NCBI RefSeq assembly: GCF_000018325.1
Contig: NC_009922.1
Coordinates: forward strand, 2,666,001 to 2,730,000
Direction: 5' to 3'
DNA length: 64,000 nt
Source of the DNA: Alkaliphilus oremlandii OhILAs
Lineage (GTDB): Bacteria > Bacillota > Clostridia > Peptostreptococcales > Natronincolaceae
Numbering within the stretch: the stretch's first letter is position 1; each line of letters opens with the position of its first letter. The notes beneath the pieces were generated by a model, which did no database searches, had not been told where the DNA came from, and worked only from the letters and a program-made list of their open reading frames with translations. Of the stretch, positions 34,139 to 43,167 are shown one piece after another. Position numbers and translations under genes: made by a program.

Positions 34139-34617
34139 TATAATACCTCCTCTGTAGCTTCTTCACTATGATGGCCTATACCAGAAGCGTTTTTTATTTC
34201 CTCTAAAATCAAATGTTTACTCGTATATTTACTATCCTGCAATAGGACCTGCTTTCCTTTCCGATTTACATGATTCATTATAAGAGGAGCTGCTAAGTTT
34301 GCACTCATTTTACTCACATCCTCTGGTATGGTAACAATAGCGTATACCACAACGTCCTCATGGGATTTTATGTTTAGTTTATCCAGAGTGACCCCGTCAA
34401 TATCGAATTCATAATCCTTTTTAAATGTAAAGGGATTAATTATGGTAAACGCTAAATTGGACTCCTCTAAGGATTGAAGCCAATGAAAAGGCATATCTTC
34501 CTCTGTATTTTCTATGATCATATATTGATGTAGGTCTTCAAATCCAGGTATACCATCTACAAAAGTATACACCCGATCTTCCTTAATTTCTATTTCGCCA
34601 AAATGCTTTGTTTTCAT
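34138..34617 (-). CDS. fliW: Flagellar assembly factor FliW
   Basis: 159 residues. Family features: FGEIEIKEDRVYTFVDGIPGFE near the start, HWLQSLEESNLAFTIINPF, and VYAIVTIPEDVSKMSANLAAPLIMN. FliW binds both flagellin and CsrA, releasing hag translation when flagellin has been exported. First gene of fliW-csrA. No sigma-D box is seen upstream; an AT-rich TATAAT-containing stretch before it could be a sigma-A promoter. Confidence 0.96.
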   Translation of the reverse strand: MKTKHFGEIEIKEDRVYTFVDGIPGFEDLHQYMIIENTEEDMPFHWLQSLEESNLAFTIINPFTFKKDYEFDIDGVTLDKLNIKSHEDVVVYAIVTIPEDVSKMSANLAAPLIMNHVNRKGKQVLLQDSKYTSKHLILEEIKNASGIGHHSEEATEEVL

Positions 34618-34759
34618 AAGTTACTCCACTCCTCATATTCTTCTTTTTAATTCCCTGTCCTTATTTCATATTATATACTATTATATATTTCACAGAAAGA
34701 GCCCCTTCAAACTTTAGAATCCAAAAATTCAAAAGATTTTATCATTCTTACAACTTCAT

Positions 34760-34787
34760 TTGCCACTTTACAAAATAATGATATAAT
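34760..34787 (+). promoter_or_regulatory. Sigma-A promoter of the sigma-54 activator gene
   Basis: TTGCCA (34760-34765), 16 bases, TATAAT (34782-34787). A palindrome ACAGCTTA-ATTC-AATAAGCTGT lies just downstream, around 34800-34822, and may be an operator. Confidence 0.6.
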
Positions 34788-34845
34788 ATAAAAAACACAC
34801 AGCTTAATTCAATAAGCTGTTTTAATTAAGTTTCGAGGTGAGTCG

Positions 34846-36273
34846 ATGGATAAAGAAACACTGATTGATATCATTAATACTAATTTTCAAGAAGGGATTC
34901 ATATCGTTGATGATAAAGGCAAAACCTTGCTATATAACAATACCATGGCAGATTTTGAAGAAATGGAAATTGAAGCGGTATTAAATAAACAGCTCTTAGA
35001 TGTGCTTCCCTCTTTACAAGGAAAAAGCACATTGATGCAGGTTTTAGAGACTGGACAACCCATTACGATGAATTATCAAACCTATTTCAACAAAAATGGC
35101 AAACAAATTTCAACCTTAAACTCCACATGGCCCATTATAAAGAACAATGCCATCATCGGTGCGGTGGAAATAGCAAAGGATATCTCTAATCTAGAAAAAG
35201 GCGTTCATAGCTTTCTCTACTTTAATGAATCCACGAAGCAAGGTAAAAAGAATAAAAATACTACTGCTAAATTTACCCTGGATGATATTTTAGGCAACTC
35301 TCCTGAAATATCCAATGCAAAACAGATTGCCCGTATGGCAAGCAAAACAGATTCTTCAGTTTTAATCATCGGACAGTCTGGAACTGGTAAGGAGCTCTTT
35401 GCTCAGAGCATTCACAATGCCAGTAAAAGAAAGTATCAACCTTTTGTGGCAGAAAATTGTGCTGCGCTCCCAGAAACTCTCCTCGAAGGTCTTCTATTTG
35501 GAACAGCCAGGGGCGGCTTTACGGGAGCAATTGATAGAGCCGGTCTTTTAGAGCAAGCAAATGGTGGGACCCTACTATTGGATGAAATAAATTCTATGCC
35601 ACTAGGGCTACAGGCGAAGCTTTTGCGGGTACTACAGGAATCCAAGTTTAGACCCATTGGCAGCACTAGAGAAATAGAGGTTAATGTTCGTATCATTGCA
35701 ATCACAAATGAAGATCCCTTTAAGCTCATTGAGGACGGTACACTGAGAGAGGATTTATTTTATCGGCTGAGCGTGGTAAACCTTCATATCCCTCCGTTGC
35801 ACAGTAGAGTTGGCGACATTGAAGTATTAGAAAAACATTTCATTAAATTACTAGAAAAAAAACTTCATAAGACAGTGGCTGGGGTCTCTCCAGAGGTTTC
35901 AGAGTTTTTCCATAATTATCAATGGCCTGGAAATGTGAGAGAGCTACAGCATGTTTTAGAAGGAGCACTAAACATCATAGAAGATCATGGCACCATTACC
36001 TTAGAGCATTTGCCCTACTATATGAAAAGACATTTTTATAATCAGCCTAAAGCTGAGAAAAGTTCTATTCCTAGCCCCATTACACTGCATACCATTGAAG
36101 GTAAAGCATTCAATCTCAATGAATATATGGATCGTGTAGAGGAACAATTTATATCGGAAGCGCTCAGAGTCAATGGCCTCAATATAACAAAGGCTGCGGA
36201 GGCCTTAGGCATTACGAGACAAGGTCTGCAATATAAATTAAAGAAAAAAGTGATGCAGGATTTAATAGAATAA
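34846..36273 (+). CDS. Sigma-54-dependent transcriptional activator, PAS-AAA-Fis
   Basis: 475 residues. The N-terminal PAS domain (about 1-125) is followed by the AAA+ sigma-54 interaction domain (about 145-375) with Walker A IIGQSGTGKELFAQ, the loop normally GAFTGA here reading GGFTGA, Walker B GGTLLLDEINSM and the arginine-finger region. The C-terminal Fis-type helix-turn-helix ends NITKAAEALGITRQGLQYKL. The architecture matches RocR-like regulators of amino-acid or transport genes. The next gene is an NhaC antiporter with a -24/-12 promoter (36461-36476), so it is the probable target. The ribosome site GAGGTGA is good. Confidence 0.92.
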   Translation: MDKETLIDIINTNFQEGIHIVDDKGKTLLYNNTMADFEEMEIEAVLNKQLLDVLPSLQGKSTLMQVLETGQPITMNYQTYFNKNGKQISTLNSTWPIIKNNAIIGAVEIAKDISNLEKGVHSFLYFNESTKQGKKNKNTTAKFTLDDILGNSPEISNAKQIARMASKTDSSVLIIGQSGTGKELFAQSIHNASKRKYQPFVAENCAALPETLLEGLLFGTARGGFTGAIDRAGLLEQANGGTLLLDEINSMPLGLQAKLLRVLQESKFRPIGSTREIEVNVRIIAITNEDPFKLIEDGTLREDLFYRLSVVNLHIPPLHSRVGDIEVLEKHFIKLLEKKLHKTVAGVSPEVSEFFHNYQWPGNVRELQHVLEGALNIIEDHGTITLEHLPYYMKRHFYNQPKAEKSSIPSPITLHTIEGKAFNLNEYMDRVEEQFISEALRVNGLNITKAAEALGITRQGLQYKLKKKVMQDLIE

Positions 36274-36460
36274 GGATGAAAGCAAGAAATTTTGCTGCAA
36301 AATAGCAATATTTCTTGCTTTATTTATTTAATTTATCTTTAAACAATTTATTTTATAATTATTCGAAAATTTTTATATAATAATAATTTTTAGTTAATAT
36401 TGTGTACATATCATAGTCTCCATATTATGTATATACCAGTTTTGTGCATTTTTATGAGAG

Positions 36461-36476
36461 TTGGTACTGATTTTGC
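36461..36476 (+). promoter_or_regulatory. Sigma-54 (-24/-12) promoter of the NhaC gene
   Basis: TTGGTAC (36461-36467), five bases, TTGC (36473-36476): consensus TGGCAC-N5-TTGC with one substitution. It lies about 85 bases before the antiporter start and follows the sigma-54 activator gene. The rest of the 288-base gap is AT-rich without an ORF; activator sites are expected there but I could not define them. Confidence 0.7.
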
Positions 36477-36561
36477 TATAATAAATATATGTGAGTTGGA
36501 TTTATTATAATCATATCTCTCGACTAAAAAAACACTATAAAACATAAGGAGGATTTATTAA

Positions 36562-37965
36562 ATGACTCATAGGAAACCTTATCTTTACGAAGCAATACTG
36601 TCGTTTCTATTTCTTATTTTAGTTATGGCCGTTGGTATTGCAAAATTTGGTGCTGACCCCCATATCCCAATGCTATTCGGAACAGCTTTTGCTGCTTTAA
36701 TGGCTTTAAAAATTGGGTACAAGTGGGAAGATGTTGAAAAGAGTATGTTTTATGGAATCAACCAAGCTTTACAAGCAATTATTATTTTAGCTATTATCGG
36801 TGTGCTTATAGGGGTTTGGCTATTAGCCGGCGTAGTTCCTACAATGATTTATTACGGGCTGAGCGTTTTAACGCCTTCTATATTTTTAGTAGCTACAGTT
36901 ATTATCTGTTCTATTACTTCCCTAGCCACAGGTACATCTTGGGGAACCATTGGTACCATCGGTTTGGCTCTAATGGGAATCTCACAAGGTTTAGGTATTC
37001 CTGCACCAATTGCAGCAGGTGCTATTATATCAGGTGCTTACTTTGGAGATAAAATGTCTCCACTTTCAGATACTACAAACCTAGCACCAGCAATGGCAGG
37101 TACTGACGTATTTACGCACATTAAATTTATGTTTCCTGCTACAGTTATATCCTATGGCATCACTTTAGTTCTTTTCTTAGTGATTGGATTTAACTTTAGA
37201 GGTACGCAAGTAGACCTTTCCGTAATTGAACAAATTCAAACTGGATTACAAGCAAACTTTACCATATCCCCTTTATTATTAATTCCACCTTTAGCAGTAA
37301 TCGCTTTAATTGCTATGAAAATGCCAGCGATTCCTGGTATATTTGTCGGTATCATTTTAGGTGTCATATTTGCACCAGTATTCCAAGGTGCTAATCTTGG
37401 CGATATCTTATCTGCTAGCTACGGTGGTTTCGTAAGTGAGACAGGCGTTGCTGCTATAGATGAGCTGCTTACAACAGGTGGTCTTGAAAATATGTTGTTC
37501 TCCATCTCCCTAACAATTATTGCCATGATGTTCGGTGGTATCATGGAGAAAACAGGTCAATTGGATGTCATTGTTGAAACATTATTAAGACGTGTAAAGA
37601 GTATCCCAGGTCTGATCTCTCTTACAATTGCAACTTGTATCGGAAGTAATGCAACAATGCCAGAGCAATATATTTCTATCGTTGTTCCAGGTAGGATGTA
37701 TGCCAATGCCTATAAAGAAAAAAATCTACATCCTAAAGTTCTTTCCAATACTTTAGAATCTGCGGGAACATTGACTTCCGCTTTAATACCATGGAATACA
37801 TGTGGTGTATTTATATACGGTGTATTAGGTGTTGCAACTACAGCTTATTTCAAATGGGCATTCTTTAATTATTTAATGCCAATCGTTGTTATATTACTAA
37901 GCTTTACAGGAAAGATCGTTGTTGCAAAGTTAGATGAGTCTAAGCCTTATGCAAAAGCAAATTAA
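36562..37965 (+). CDS. nhaC: Na+/H+ antiporter NhaC family (amino-acid/sodium exchanger type)
   Basis: 467 residues and about eleven hydrophobic segments. NhaC-family features: KIGYKWEDVEKSMFYGINQAL, SLATGTSWGTIGTIGLALMGI, GAIISGAYFGDKMSPLSDTTNLAP (the most diagnostic block) and LESAGTLTSALIPWNTCG. Members exchange Na+ for H+ or, like MleN, malate/lactate. The sigma-54 activator next door suggests induction by a metabolite, so a substrate exchanger is possible. The ribosome site AAGGAGG is strong; the terminator is at 37974-38014. Confidence 0.93.
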   Translation: MTHRKPYLYEAILSFLFLILVMAVGIAKFGADPHIPMLFGTAFAALMALKIGYKWEDVEKSMFYGINQALQAIIILAIIGVLIGVWLLAGVVPTMIYYGLSVLTPSIFLVATVIICSITSLATGTSWGTIGTIGLALMGISQGLGIPAPIAAGAIISGAYFGDKMSPLSDTTNLAPAMAGTDVFTHIKFMFPATVISYGITLVLFLVIGFNFRGTQVDLSVIEQIQTGLQANFTISPLLLIPPLAVIALIAMKMPAIPGIFVGIILGVIFAPVFQGANLGDILSASYGGFVSETGVAAIDELLTTGGLENMLFSISLTIIAMMFGGIMEKTGQLDVIVETLLRRVKSIPGLISLTIATCIGSNATMPEQYISIVVPGRMYANAYKEKNLHPKVLSNTLESAGTLTSALIPWNTCGVFIYGVLGVATTAYFKWAFFNYLMPIVVILLSFTGKIVVAKLDESKPYAKAN

Positions 37966-37973
37966 TTTGATAC

Positions 37974-38014
37974 AATAAAGAAATAGGACGTGTAATGCGT
38001 CCTATTTCTTTATT
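37974..38014 (+). terminator. Terminator of the NhaC gene
   Basis: Perfect 17-bp stem (37974-37990 with 37998-38014, core AAATAGGACG/CGTCCTATTT) and a seven-base loop. The T-rich half-stem serves as the tail. It abuts repeat copy 3. Confidence 0.88.
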
Positions 38015-38095
38015 TTGAGCACTTGAAACCCTAAGATCTATCTAGAGATCAGTGCGACATAAAGTTTGTGAGCGTAAGCGAGCAAACTTTATTTT
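38012..38095 (+). repeat. Dispersed intergenic repeat, copy 3
   Basis: The best-preserved copy. TTTTGAGCACTTGAAAC leads, then CTAAGATCTATCTAGAG, GTGCGACATAAAGTTTGTGA, and GCGTAAGCGAGCAAACTTTA. The 3' part forms AAAGTTTG/CAAACTTT around GCGTAAGCG. It fills the gap between convergent nhaC and livF and includes the livF stop codon (38089-38091). Confidence 0.8.
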
Positions 38096-38811
38096 TGTAC
38101 TGAAACACTCTCACCTAGATAAGCCTTCTTTACCTCTTCATTTCTTAAAAGCTCGCTTCCAGTTCCCTCTAACGTAATATCCCCTGTTTCCATAACGTAG
38201 GCCTTATGGGCAATCTTTAAGGATACATTGGCATTCTGCTCTATTAAAAGAATGGTTACACCCTGTCTGTTAATTTCTTCAATAATATTAAATATTTCCT
38301 TTACGATTAAAGGGGCAAGACCTAGAGAAGGCTCATCCATCATCAGAAGCTTTGGCCTGGACATTAAGGCCCTTCCTACTGCCAACATCTGTTGCTCTCC
38401 ACCGGACAATGTTCCAGCAAGCTGCCAGGTTCGCTCCTTCAGTCTGGGAAATAGGGTATAGACCCATTCCAGATCATCTTTAATATTCTCATCGTCATTT
38501 CTATAAAATGCACCTATTTTAAGATTTTCTAATACCGTTAAGTTTGGAAAAACTCTCCTTCCTTCCGGTACTAGCGTAATGCCTCTTCGGACCAAATCCT
38601 TTGTTTGTACCTTGGCTAAATCTTCCCCATGATAAGTGATGATTCCCACTTCTGGTTTTACTAGACCGACGATGGAGCGCAAGGTGGTACTTTTTCCTGC
38701 ACCGTTTGCTCCAATAAGGGCTACAATTTTATTTTCTTCCACTTCCATATGGATTCCTTTTAAGGCTTTAATTCCACCGTATGAAACCTTCAAGTTCTCT
38801 ATTTTAAGCAT
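38089..38811 (-). CDS. livF: Branched-chain amino acid ABC transporter ATPase LivF
   Basis: 240 residues. Walker A GANGAGKSTT, signature LSGGEQQMLAVGRAL, Walker B LLMMDEPSLGLAP, and the LivF-typical VPEGRRVFPNLTVLENL and IEQNANVSLKIAHKAYVMETG. It is the second ATPase of the Liv/HAAT importer and overlaps the end of livG by eight bases. The ATG at 38811 follows GGGGGT with eight-base spacing. Confidence 0.96.
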   Translation of the reverse strand: MLKIENLKVSYGGIKALKGIHMEVEENKIVALIGANGAGKSTTLRSIVGLVKPEVGIITYHGEDLAKVQTKDLVRRGITLVPEGRRVFPNLTVLENLKIGAFYRNDDENIKDDLEWVYTLFPRLKERTWQLAGTLSGGEQQMLAVGRALMSRPKLLMMDEPSLGLAPLIVKEIFNIIEEINRQGVTILLIEQNANVSLKIAHKAYVMETGDITLEGTGSELLRNEEVKKAYLGESVSVQK

Positions 38812-39607
38812 CCTCACACACCCCCAAATATGCCTCGATTACCCTTTCGTTGTTTTGAATCTCATAAGGAGTCCCCTCTGCAATGGTGGTCCCATGATCC
38901 AATACGTAAATTCGATCGGATATGCCCATGACCACCTGCATATGATGCTCAATTAAAAATATACTTAGATTAAACTCGGTCTTAATCTCTCGAATAAACG
39001 CTGTTAAATCGTCGGTTTCCTTTGGATTCATCCCGGCAGCAGGTTCATCCAGCAATAGGAGCTTTGGATTTGTAGCCAATGCCCTTGCGATTTCTAGTTT
39101 GCGCTGCAAGCCGTAAGGAAGACTGCTGGATTTTTCATTCATAAGATCGATGAGTCCTACTTTTTCTAGCAACATATGACATCGATCTAAAATTTCACGT
39201 TCTTCCTTCTTATATTTTGGTGTCCAGAGTTTCTGAAGAGCTTCGGGATAGATTCTACCGCCAACTGCCTGAAAGCAATTGGATTTTAAATGCAAGTGAT
39301 TCGCTATGAAAACATTATCCAAAACACTTAATTCTTTAAAGAGACGTATGTTCTGAAAGGTCCTTGCCATTCCTTTTTTCGTAATAAGATGGGGCTTTAA
39401 GCCTGTAATATCTTCATTCTCAAAAAATATTTTACCTTCCGATGGGGTATATACACCCGTAATCATGTTGAATGCTGTGGTCTTTCCAGCACCGTTGGGC
39501 CCAATGAGGGCAACAATTTCTTCCTCATTGATCTGCAGGTTAAATTCATTCACAGCAGTTAGTCCACCGAACCTCATGACAATGTGATCTGTTTTTAAAA
39601 GTGTCAT
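38804..39607 (-). CDS. livG: Branched-chain amino acid ABC transporter ATPase LivG
   Basis: 267 residues. Walker A GPNGAGKTTAFN, the LivG-typical GMARTFQNIRLFKELSVLDNV, signature LPYGLQRKLEIARAL, Walker B LLLLDEPAAGMNP, and IEHHMQVVMGISDRIYVLDHG. It pairs with LivF on the cytoplasmic face of LivHM. Its start overlaps the livM stop by one base. Confidence 0.96.
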   Translation of the reverse strand: MTLLKTDHIVMRFGGLTAVNEFNLQINEEEIVALIGPNGAGKTTAFNMITGVYTPSEGKIFFENEDITGLKPHLITKKGMARTFQNIRLFKELSVLDNVFIANHLHLKSNCFQAVGGRIYPEALQKLWTPKYKKEEREILDRCHMLLEKVGLIDLMNEKSSSLPYGLQRKLEIARALATNPKLLLLDEPAAGMNPKETDDLTAFIREIKTEFNLSIFLIEHHMQVVMGISDRIYVLDHGTTIAEGTPYEIQNNERVIEAYLGVCEDA

Positions 39608-40662
39608 TATCCCTGCACCCCCTTTTTCTCAAAAGGTTTTCTCTTGAAGAGGCTCAAAAACCCATCCCAGCTAAATTCCTTATTCCCCATTAACCCATTT
39701 CTAAAGAAAATAACGACGATCATCAGTAGGGTAGAAAATACTACCATTCGAATGCCTGCTACGCCTTCCATCTTTATAAAGCCAAGATTGATGGATTCAT
39801 CTAAAAATCTCAAATATTCTAAACCAGCCGTTACAATAAAGGAGGAAATCACAGTTCCTGTGATACTGCCCATGCCTCCCAAAACAATAATCAGAAGAAC
39901 GTTGAAGGTTAATGTGAATCGGAACATATTTGGATTGATGGTGCCAAGAAGATTCCCTAATAGCCCACCGCCAACCCCTGCAAAGAAAGCGCCGATAACA
40001 AAGGAGAGCACTTTATGCTTAAATAAGTTAATCCCCATGCTTTCTGCCGCAATCTCATCATCTCGAATGGCTTTAAAGACTTTTCCGTAGCTGCTATTGA
40101 TCAAAGCCACCATAATCAAAATTGTAAATACCATCATGCCAAAGCTCCACCACAGATTGGTCGTATTGGGAATAGACTTCAATCCTGTGGGTCCATTGGT
40201 TATATTTTGCGTCTGTGTAAAAACAATACGGATAATTTCCGAGCACCCTAAGGTGGCAATGGCTAAATAATCGCCCTTCAGCCTTAAAGTCGGTGCACCG
40301 ATTAAAAATGCCACCATTGCTGAAAGTAGTCCACCGATGATCAGTGCCACAAAAAAAGGAAGCTGAATTTTAGCCAAAGGCTCTACAATGGGCACTAAGA
40401 AGAATGTTGCCTCCTTACTTTGCGGTGTCATGGTCAGAAGAGCGGTAGTATAGGCACCTACTGCCATAAAACCTGCATGTCCAAGGGAAAATAAACCTGT
40501 AAATCCATTGATCAAATTCATACTGAGTCCCAATACAGCATAAATTGCACATAGATTTAGAACTCTAATTTTATAAGAATCATAATTCTTATTTGCATAA
40601 ATCAAATAAATCAATAAAAGCAATACTGCTAATCCAGTTAATATGGTATTTTTCTTTTTCAT
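39607..40662 (-). CDS. livM: Branched-chain amino acid ABC transporter permease LivM
   Basis: 351 residues, eight to ten hydrophobic segments. Diagnostic blocks: AIYAVLGLSMNLINGFTGLFSLGHAGFMAVGAYT and LKGDYLAIATLGCSEIIRI, then the EAA-like loop AIRDDEIAAESMGIN. It forms the membrane channel with LivH. Four bases separate it from livH upstream. Confidence 0.95.
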   Translation of the reverse strand: MKKKNTILTGLAVLLLLIYLIYANKNYDSYKIRVLNLCAIYAVLGLSMNLINGFTGLFSLGHAGFMAVGAYTTALLTMTPQSKEATFFLVPIVEPLAKIQLPFFVALIIGGLLSAMVAFLIGAPTLRLKGDYLAIATLGCSEIIRIVFTQTQNITNGPTGLKSIPNTTNLWWSFGMMVFTILIMVALINSSYGKVFKAIRDDEIAAESMGINLFKHKVLSFVIGAFFAGVGGGLLGNLLGTINPNMFRFTLTFNVLLIIVLGGMGSITGTVISSFIVTAGLEYLRFLDESINLGFIKMEGVAGIRMVVFSTLLMIVVIFFRNGLMGNKEFSWDGFLSLFKRKPFEKKGVQG

Positions 40663-40665
40663 CGT

Positions 40666-41568
40666 CTACACCTTCTCCGCAATTTTTTCACCCATGATTC
40701 CTGTTGGCTTAAACAGTAGAATGATAATCAGTAGTATGAAAGCAAAGGCATCTCGATAGCCAGTTAGGCTCGGTAGAAAAGCAATGAGCATAATCTCTCC
40801 AATCCCTAAGATGAACCCCCCGATTACTGCACCGGGAATGTTTCCGATTCCACCTAGAACTGCAGCAATAAAGCATTTAATACCCGGCATAGTCCCAACA
40901 AAAGGGTCTATTTTAGGAAATTTTGCGCCCCACATGATGCCACCAATAGCTGCCAGAGCAGAGCCAATACCAAAGGTTATGGTAATAATTTTATTGACGT
41001 CAATTCCCATAAGCCGCGCGGTTTCATAGTCCTTGGATACGGCACGCATTGCCATTCCAGTTTTCGTTTGGTTCACTAAAAACATCAAAAGAAATAATAG
41101 CAGTATGGTTACTACTGGAATCACTAAGGTCAGCCTTTGTAGAGATACGGACCCCAGCTTTATCACCCCGGACAATACCTCCACCGTTGGAACAGTTTTC
41201 GGTCTACCACCAAATAAAACAATGGCAAGATTTTGAATAAAAAAAGAAGCCCCTATGGCGGAAACCATGATGGTGATTCTTGGTGCATCTCTCAAAGATT
41301 TATATGCAGCTCTCTCCACCAGCATTCCTAGTACAGCAGTTATCAGAATGGTTACGATAAATGCGATATACCAAGGCATCGCAAACATAGCAACACCATA
41401 AAAAGCAAAATAAAGCGACATCATAAAAATTTCCCCATGTGCAAAGTTAATCAATCTCAATATCCCATAAACCATTGTATAACCAATTGCAATAAGTGCA
41501 TATAAACTTCCTAAGGATATTCCATTGGTTAAATGTTGCATAAATAAGTCAAAACCCATATTTGGCAT
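40666..41568 (-). CDS. livH: Branched-chain amino acid ABC transporter permease LivH
   Basis: 300 residues with about eight hydrophobic segments. LivH features: GSLYALIAIGYTMVYGILRLINFAHGEIFM, the loop AVSKDYETARLMGID, and AVLGGIGNIPGAVIGGFILG. It is downstream of the binding-protein gene livJ, with a strong hairpin between them. Confidence 0.95.
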   Translation of the reverse strand: MPNMGFDLFMQHLTNGISLGSLYALIAIGYTMVYGILRLINFAHGEIFMMSLYFAFYGVAMFAMPWYIAFIVTILITAVLGMLVERAAYKSLRDAPRITIMVSAIGASFFIQNLAIVLFGGRPKTVPTVEVLSGVIKLGSVSLQRLTLVIPVVTILLLFLLMFLVNQTKTGMAMRAVSKDYETARLMGIDVNKIITITFGIGSALAAIGGIMWGAKFPKIDPFVGTMPGIKCFIAAVLGGIGNIPGAVIGGFILGIGEIMLIAFLPSLTGYRDAFAFILLIIILLFKPTGIMGEKIAEKV

Positions 41569-41641
41569 ATGTTCACCACCCCATCATATTTAGTCCCAAG
41601 CCTTGCCTTCTGTAAAAATCGCCAAATCCTTCGATATGAAT

Positions 41642-41683
41642 CTACATGCTACACCTCCCAAACGATGAAGATGTAGCATGTAG
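41642..41683 (-). promoter_or_regulatory. Hairpin between livJ and livH
   Basis: A nearly perfect 15-bp stem (CTACATGCTACACCT at 41642-41656, AGATGTAGCATGTAG at 41669-41683). No T-run follows on the minus strand, so it is more likely an mRNA-stability element or partial terminator that raises livJ output relative to the permease genes than a full stop. Confidence 0.65.
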
Positions 41684-41691
41684 GTGTTTAA

Positions 41692-42879
41692 TTAATTGTA
41701 AGGTTTAATTGTATCTAGGTAAGTGAATTTACCATCCTTTACAATCTTTAAAATTGCATCCTTCACTGCGTCACCATTTTCATCCAATGTAATGACACCG
41801 GCTGCACCTTCAAAATTCTTTGTTTGAGCAATTGCATTTTTCAATGGATCATAGTCTGTGGTTCCTGCTCTTTCAATAGCATCTAGAATAAGAAGATATG
41901 CATCGTATCCAAGGGCTGTAACCGCCGCAGGCTCTTTACCATACTTGTTTCTATAGGCTTCTAAGAACTTTTCAGATTCCTTTGTAATCGGTGTTTCTGA
42001 TGTAAAGAATGTAGATAATACAGTACCTTCTACAGCTTCCTTACCAATTTCTATAAATTCAGGAGTTTCCCAAGTATCGCCACCGATAATCGGTGTATCG
42101 ATTCCTAGCTGCCTTGCCTGCTGAATGATCAATGCAGATTCTGTAAAGTTACCAGGAGCAAAGATCACATCTGGTTTTTTATTACTGATATTCAATAGCT
42201 GTGCTGAAAAATCTTGATCCCCAGTTTGATAGTTTGCAACCTCTACAATAGCATTTGCATCACCTGTTAGCTCTTTAAAAGAATCGGTAAAGAATTTTGC
42301 AAGTCCAATTGAATAGTCGTTGGAGACCTCTTGGATAATCGCCGCTTTTTTAGCTTTTAAATTATTTGCAGCATAGTTTGCCATAACCGTTCCTTGGAAA
42401 GGGTCGATAAAACAAACCCTAAAATAGAAATCATTTCCTTTTGTAACCAATGGATTTGTAGCCGATGGAGCAACTGCAGGCGCTTTACCCTTAATTACAT
42501 CTCCAGCCGCTATGGATAAGCCACTTCCCCAGCTTCCAATAATTGCTGTAACCTTTTCTTTCTCTACAAGTCTTGCAGCAGCACTGGCAGCTTCTACAAC
42601 ATCGGACTTATTATCAGCAAGAACCAATTCTACTTTTTTACCCAATACTTCGGGATACAATTCGTTTGCCAGTCGTATTCCCTCTACCTCCAGCTCCCCT
42701 CCAGCAGCATAAGCACCTGTAACTGGTTCAAATATCCCAATTTTAATTACATCTCCATCATTTGAAGCATTGCCTCCATTGCCATCTACTGGCGCCACCG
42801 GTGTATTGCCACCACATCCTACAAGGCTCAATGATAATACCAAAATCCACACTACTAAAATAGCCATCCTCTTTTTCAA
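41692..42879 (-). CDS. livJ: Branched-chain amino acid ABC transporter substrate-binding lipoprotein
   Basis: 395 residues: signal peptide with lipobox LSLVGCGG, then a Gly/Asn-rich linker and a type I periplasmic-binding fold (IKIGIFEPVTGAYAAGGELEVEGIRLA, ADNKSDVVEAASAAARLVEKEKV, IIGSWGSGLSIAAGDV, FVLF-like core). It is the extracellular receptor of the LivHMGF importer and first gene of livJ-livH-livM-livG-livF. Ligands of this family include Leu, Ile, Val and other amino acids or amides; the exact one is not readable. Confidence 0.95.
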   Translation of the reverse strand: MKKRMAILVVWILVLSLSLVGCGGNTPVAPVDGNGGNASNDGDVIKIGIFEPVTGAYAAGGELEVEGIRLANELYPEVLGKKVELVLADNKSDVVEAASAAARLVEKEKVTAIIGSWGSGLSIAAGDVIKGKAPAVAPSATNPLVTKGNDFYFRVCFIDPFQGTVMANYAANNLKAKKAAIIQEVSNDYSIGLAKFFTDSFKELTGDANAIVEVANYQTGDQDFSAQLLNISNKKPDVIFAPGNFTESALIIQQARQLGIDTPIIGGDTWETPEFIEIGKEAVEGTVLSTFFTSETPITKESEKFLEAYRNKYGKEPAAVTALGYDAYLLILDAIERAGTTDYDPLKNAIAQTKNFEGAAGVITLDENGDAVKDAILKIVKDGKFTYLDTIKPYN

Positions 42880-43100
42880 GTAAATTCCCCCTTATTTTTA
42901 TCTTGTACTACATGGTACCTTCATAAAACTAGCCTTTTACATTTTATTATGTAAGGCTTAGATTCATGTCTTCATAACTTTGTTTCTGATTCGAATACAG
43001 ATGTCTTTATTAATAAATACCATTATAGTTCAGTTGTTACATTTTAGCAATAACTTTTTGTCTTTATTTTAATTTTATATAAATTATTCTATGAATCTCT

Positions 43101-43127
43101 GTTTTAATTTAGAATTCCTGCCGATAT
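43101..43127 (+). promoter_or_regulatory. Sigma-D-like promoter of the 196-aa gene
   Basis: A perfect SigD -10, GCCGATAT (43120-43127), followed by ATATAATAAGA as at the yaaR promoter. The -35 region (GTTT/TTTA about 15 bases upstream) is poor. It lies about 40 bases before the TTG start. The rest of the 288-base gap from livJ is AT-rich with nothing else I can support. Confidence 0.6.
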
Positions 43128-43167
43128 ATATAATAAGAGAATTTACCATATATAGGAGGTGTTGATT

